64,000 nt of DNA from Variovorax paradoxus. GTDB taxonomy: Bacteria; Pseudomonadota; Gammaproteobacteria; Burkholderiales; Burkholderiaceae_C. The notes under the pieces are model-generated. The model was given only the letters and a program-made list of their open reading frames with translations, ran no database searches and was not told the origin of the DNA. Positions within the stretch are counted from its first letter, which is position 1, and every line of letters begins with the position of its first letter. Shown one piece after another: positions 62,704 to 64,000 of the stretch. Location of the stretch: NCBI RefSeq assembly GCF_029919115.1, contig NZ_CP123990.1, positions 5,358,501 to 5,422,500 on the forward strand. Direction: 5' to 3'. The position numbers and the translations under genes were made by a program.

Positions 62704-63114
62704 TCACAACTTGTGGGCTTCGACCGGTCCTCGCGAATAGAACAGGAAGTACCCGGTTGCGGTGCTGAAGTCGTTCTTCTTCCAGCCCGGCGGCACCTTG
62801 AACACCCCGAGCTGTTCGCTGGCAACACCCACAAAGGCCGTGTTGCCGGTGTCGGTGGTGATCCTGCGCCAAGCCTCGCGCGTCACCGGCTGCATCTGCA
62901 TCTTGGGTTCGCTCCACTCGGGCGTTCGAACCTTGTCGCGCATGATGTAGCGGCCGCCCTGGCGTTCGATCTTCACCAGCTCTTTCAGAACGCCGTTGCT
63001 CTTGACGGCATACACGCCGACCAGTTCCGCCTCGGGCCCGCCGCCCGGGCTGCAGCCGGACAGCAGCAGCAATGCGAACGTGCCGGCCGCAAGATAGCTC
63101 AGTGCCTTTTTCAT
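62704..63114 (-). CDS. Small lipoprotein of unknown function
   Basis: 136 residues with a lipobox (LLLLSGC, cleavage before Cys20), so it is probably an envelope lipoprotein. The mature part has 'LVGVYAVKSNGVLKELVKIE', split, and 'WRRITTDTGNTAFVGVAS'. No family is recognised. It starts 11 bases after the stop of the M1 peptidase gene and is likely in the same transcript. Confidence 0.78.
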   Translation of the reverse strand: MKKALSYLAAGTFALLLLSGCSPGGGPEAELVGVYAVKSNGVLKELVKIERQGGRYIMRDKVRTPEWSEPKMQMQPVTREAWRRITTDTGNTAFVGVASEQLGVFKVPPGWKKNDFSTATGYFLFYSRGPVEAHKL

Positions 63115-63125
63115 GGCGGTGCTCC

Positions 63126-64000
63126 TCAGCGCTTGTCGTTCTCGCGCAGCTTCAGGCTGCCCTGGTAGCGCAGTGCGTGCGGGTAGTCTTCCTTGCCGCC
63201 GGCTTCCTGAACCATCATCTTCTGCTGGCTGGCCTCTGTCTTGGCGAGCAGGGTCGACGGCAGGTTAAGGACACCCTTGATCTGGTCGTACTGCGCCTGG
63301 GTGATGCGGCCGATCGAAAGAAGACGGAATGCATCTCTCTCGATGTTGAGCAGCAGCGGCTTGTTGTCGGCAAAGTTCTGCGCTTTGGCCAGCAGATCGC
63401 TCCACGACTGCGTGCTGTAGTTGCTCACGTAGTAGTCCTGCCCGGTGGGCCCGGCAAGCACGGCGGTGCAACCCGGAAGCTCGAGTTGCGTGGTGGTCGT
63501 GGCCATGACAAAGGTCTTGCGCTCCTGCATTGCATCGCCGTAGGCCAGCGTGACGGGAATGGTCCACGACGAAGCCGGATAGGCGTTCTGGTTGGGGAAC
63601 GGCTCCTGGGCGATGGACACGAAGGTGCGGTCGCCCGCGCATTGCGCATCCACCGTGAGCAGCGGCACGCCGGTCTGGCGGATGAAGCTGTCGCCGATGT
63701 CGGCCACCTTCTTTCCGGCACTCGCCTTTTCAATCGAGTTCCACAGCCGCGACGGCGTGGCATTGCCGAACGCATAGTCTTTCAGGTACAGCTGCAGGCC
63801 CTTCTGCATCGCCTCTTCGCCAATGTAGTTCTGCACCATTTCCAGCACATGGCTGCCCTTGTTGTAGACAAAGATCGAAGGGCTGATGAAGCCGAAAGAG
63901 CCCGCATCGTTCAGGTTGCGCTGCACCGGCACCGCGGTGTCCTTCAGGTCGGCCACGATCACGCTGTGTTTGTCGAGCACGTAGTCCGAAAAGCTGTAGT
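63126..64000 (-). CDS. M1 family metallopeptidase, C-terminal part (gene runs off the window)
   Basis: The frame is open to the window edge, so only about 290 C-terminal residues are visible; the zinc HExxH site would be upstream and is not in the window. Visible blocks 'FVYNKGSHVLEMVQNYIGEEAMQKGL' (split), 'YLKDYAFGNATPSRLWNSIEKASGK'-like sequence (written here in part as YLKDYAFGNATPSRLW) and 'FIRQTGVPLLTVD' match the end of the catalytic domain and the following beta-domain of M1 aminopeptidases. Role: removal of N-terminal residues, probably periplasmic given relatives with signals. Confidence 0.85.
   Translation of the reverse strand, partial: YSFSDYVLDKHSVIVADLKDTAVPVQRNLNDAGSFGFISPSIFVYNKGSHVLEMVQNYIGEEAMQKGLQLYLKDYAFGNATPSRLWNSIEKASAGKKVADIGDSFIRQTGVPLLTVDAQCAGDRTFVSIAQEPFPNQNAYPASSWTIPVTLAYGDAMQERKTFVMATTTTQLELPGCTAVLAGPTGQDYYVSNYSTQSWSDLLAKAQNFADNKPLLLNIERDAFRLLSIGRITQAQYDQIKGVLNLPSTLLAKTEASQQKMMVQEAGGKEDYPHALRYQGSLKLRENDKR

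Overview
The window is a contiguous chromosomal stretch of a GC-rich betaproteobacterium. Gene content and order (glyA-nrdR, a six-gene minor pilin operon, rib-nusB-tolQRA, dnaE, an amide/urea ABC transporter with formamidase) together with the protein sequences point to the Burkholderiales family Comamonadaceae, most likely Variovorax. That genus call is an inference from recognition, not from a search. I saw no tRNA, rRNA, insertion sequence, phage gene or CRISPR array. Almost every base is coding, with short intergenic gaps and many 4-8 base start/stop overlaps.

Layout. (1) 0-18 kb, mostly housekeeping: a 5'-truncated lytic transglycosylase; glyA preceded by a leader that matches the ZTP (pfl) riboswitch; nrdR; then, on the minus strand, the type IV pilus assembly operon pilV-pilW-pilX-pilY1-pilE-fimT. 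Divergent from it runs a long plus-strand chain ribD-ribE-ribBA-ribH-nusB-aminotransferase-ybgC-tolQ-tolR-tolA, in which six consecutive junctions from ribE to tolQ are 4-base overlaps or short gaps. RibBA keeps the DHBP synthase half, but its GTP cyclohydrolase II half has lost the zinc cysteines. (2) 18-29 kb: dnaE and a divergent tRNA-hydroxylation rhodanese (trhO); a minus-strand redox cluster (YhaK-type pirin, DoxX, WrbA-like flavodoxin, second pirin) facing a LysR regulator; an FAD oxidoreductase, gluQ and trmB. (3) 29-43 kb, accessory metabolism: MocR regulator, epimerase, cupin and a branched-chain-type binding protein; a Crp/Fnr regulator with a palindromic operator in its divergent promoter; an HD-domain protein plus class II aldolase; and, after a strong terminator hairpin, a BASS symporter, LysR, tcuA and tcuB set for a carboxylic acid; then a secreted GH3 beta-glucosidase and a small secreted protein.

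(4) 43-54.6 kb, the most unusual part. Minus-strand urtABCDE-fmdA-fmdB (amide/urea uptake and formamidase) diverges from a 1130-residue protein that joins a complete NCS1-type nucleobase/allantoin permease to an eight-cysteine cluster, a histidine kinase and a receiver domain. That gene overlaps a LuxR-type response regulator. It looks like a transporter-derived nitrogen-compound receptor placed next to the transporter operon it may control. Two families of GC-rich inverted repeats sit inside the urt operon. (5) 54.6-64 kb: a Gly-rich secreted protein; a Tat lipoprotein binding protein; a tightly coupled red-light signalling operon bphO-bphP-response regulator-hybrid kinase; an amino-acid-type binding protein; a small lipoprotein; and the C-terminal part of an M1 metallopeptidase that runs off the window.
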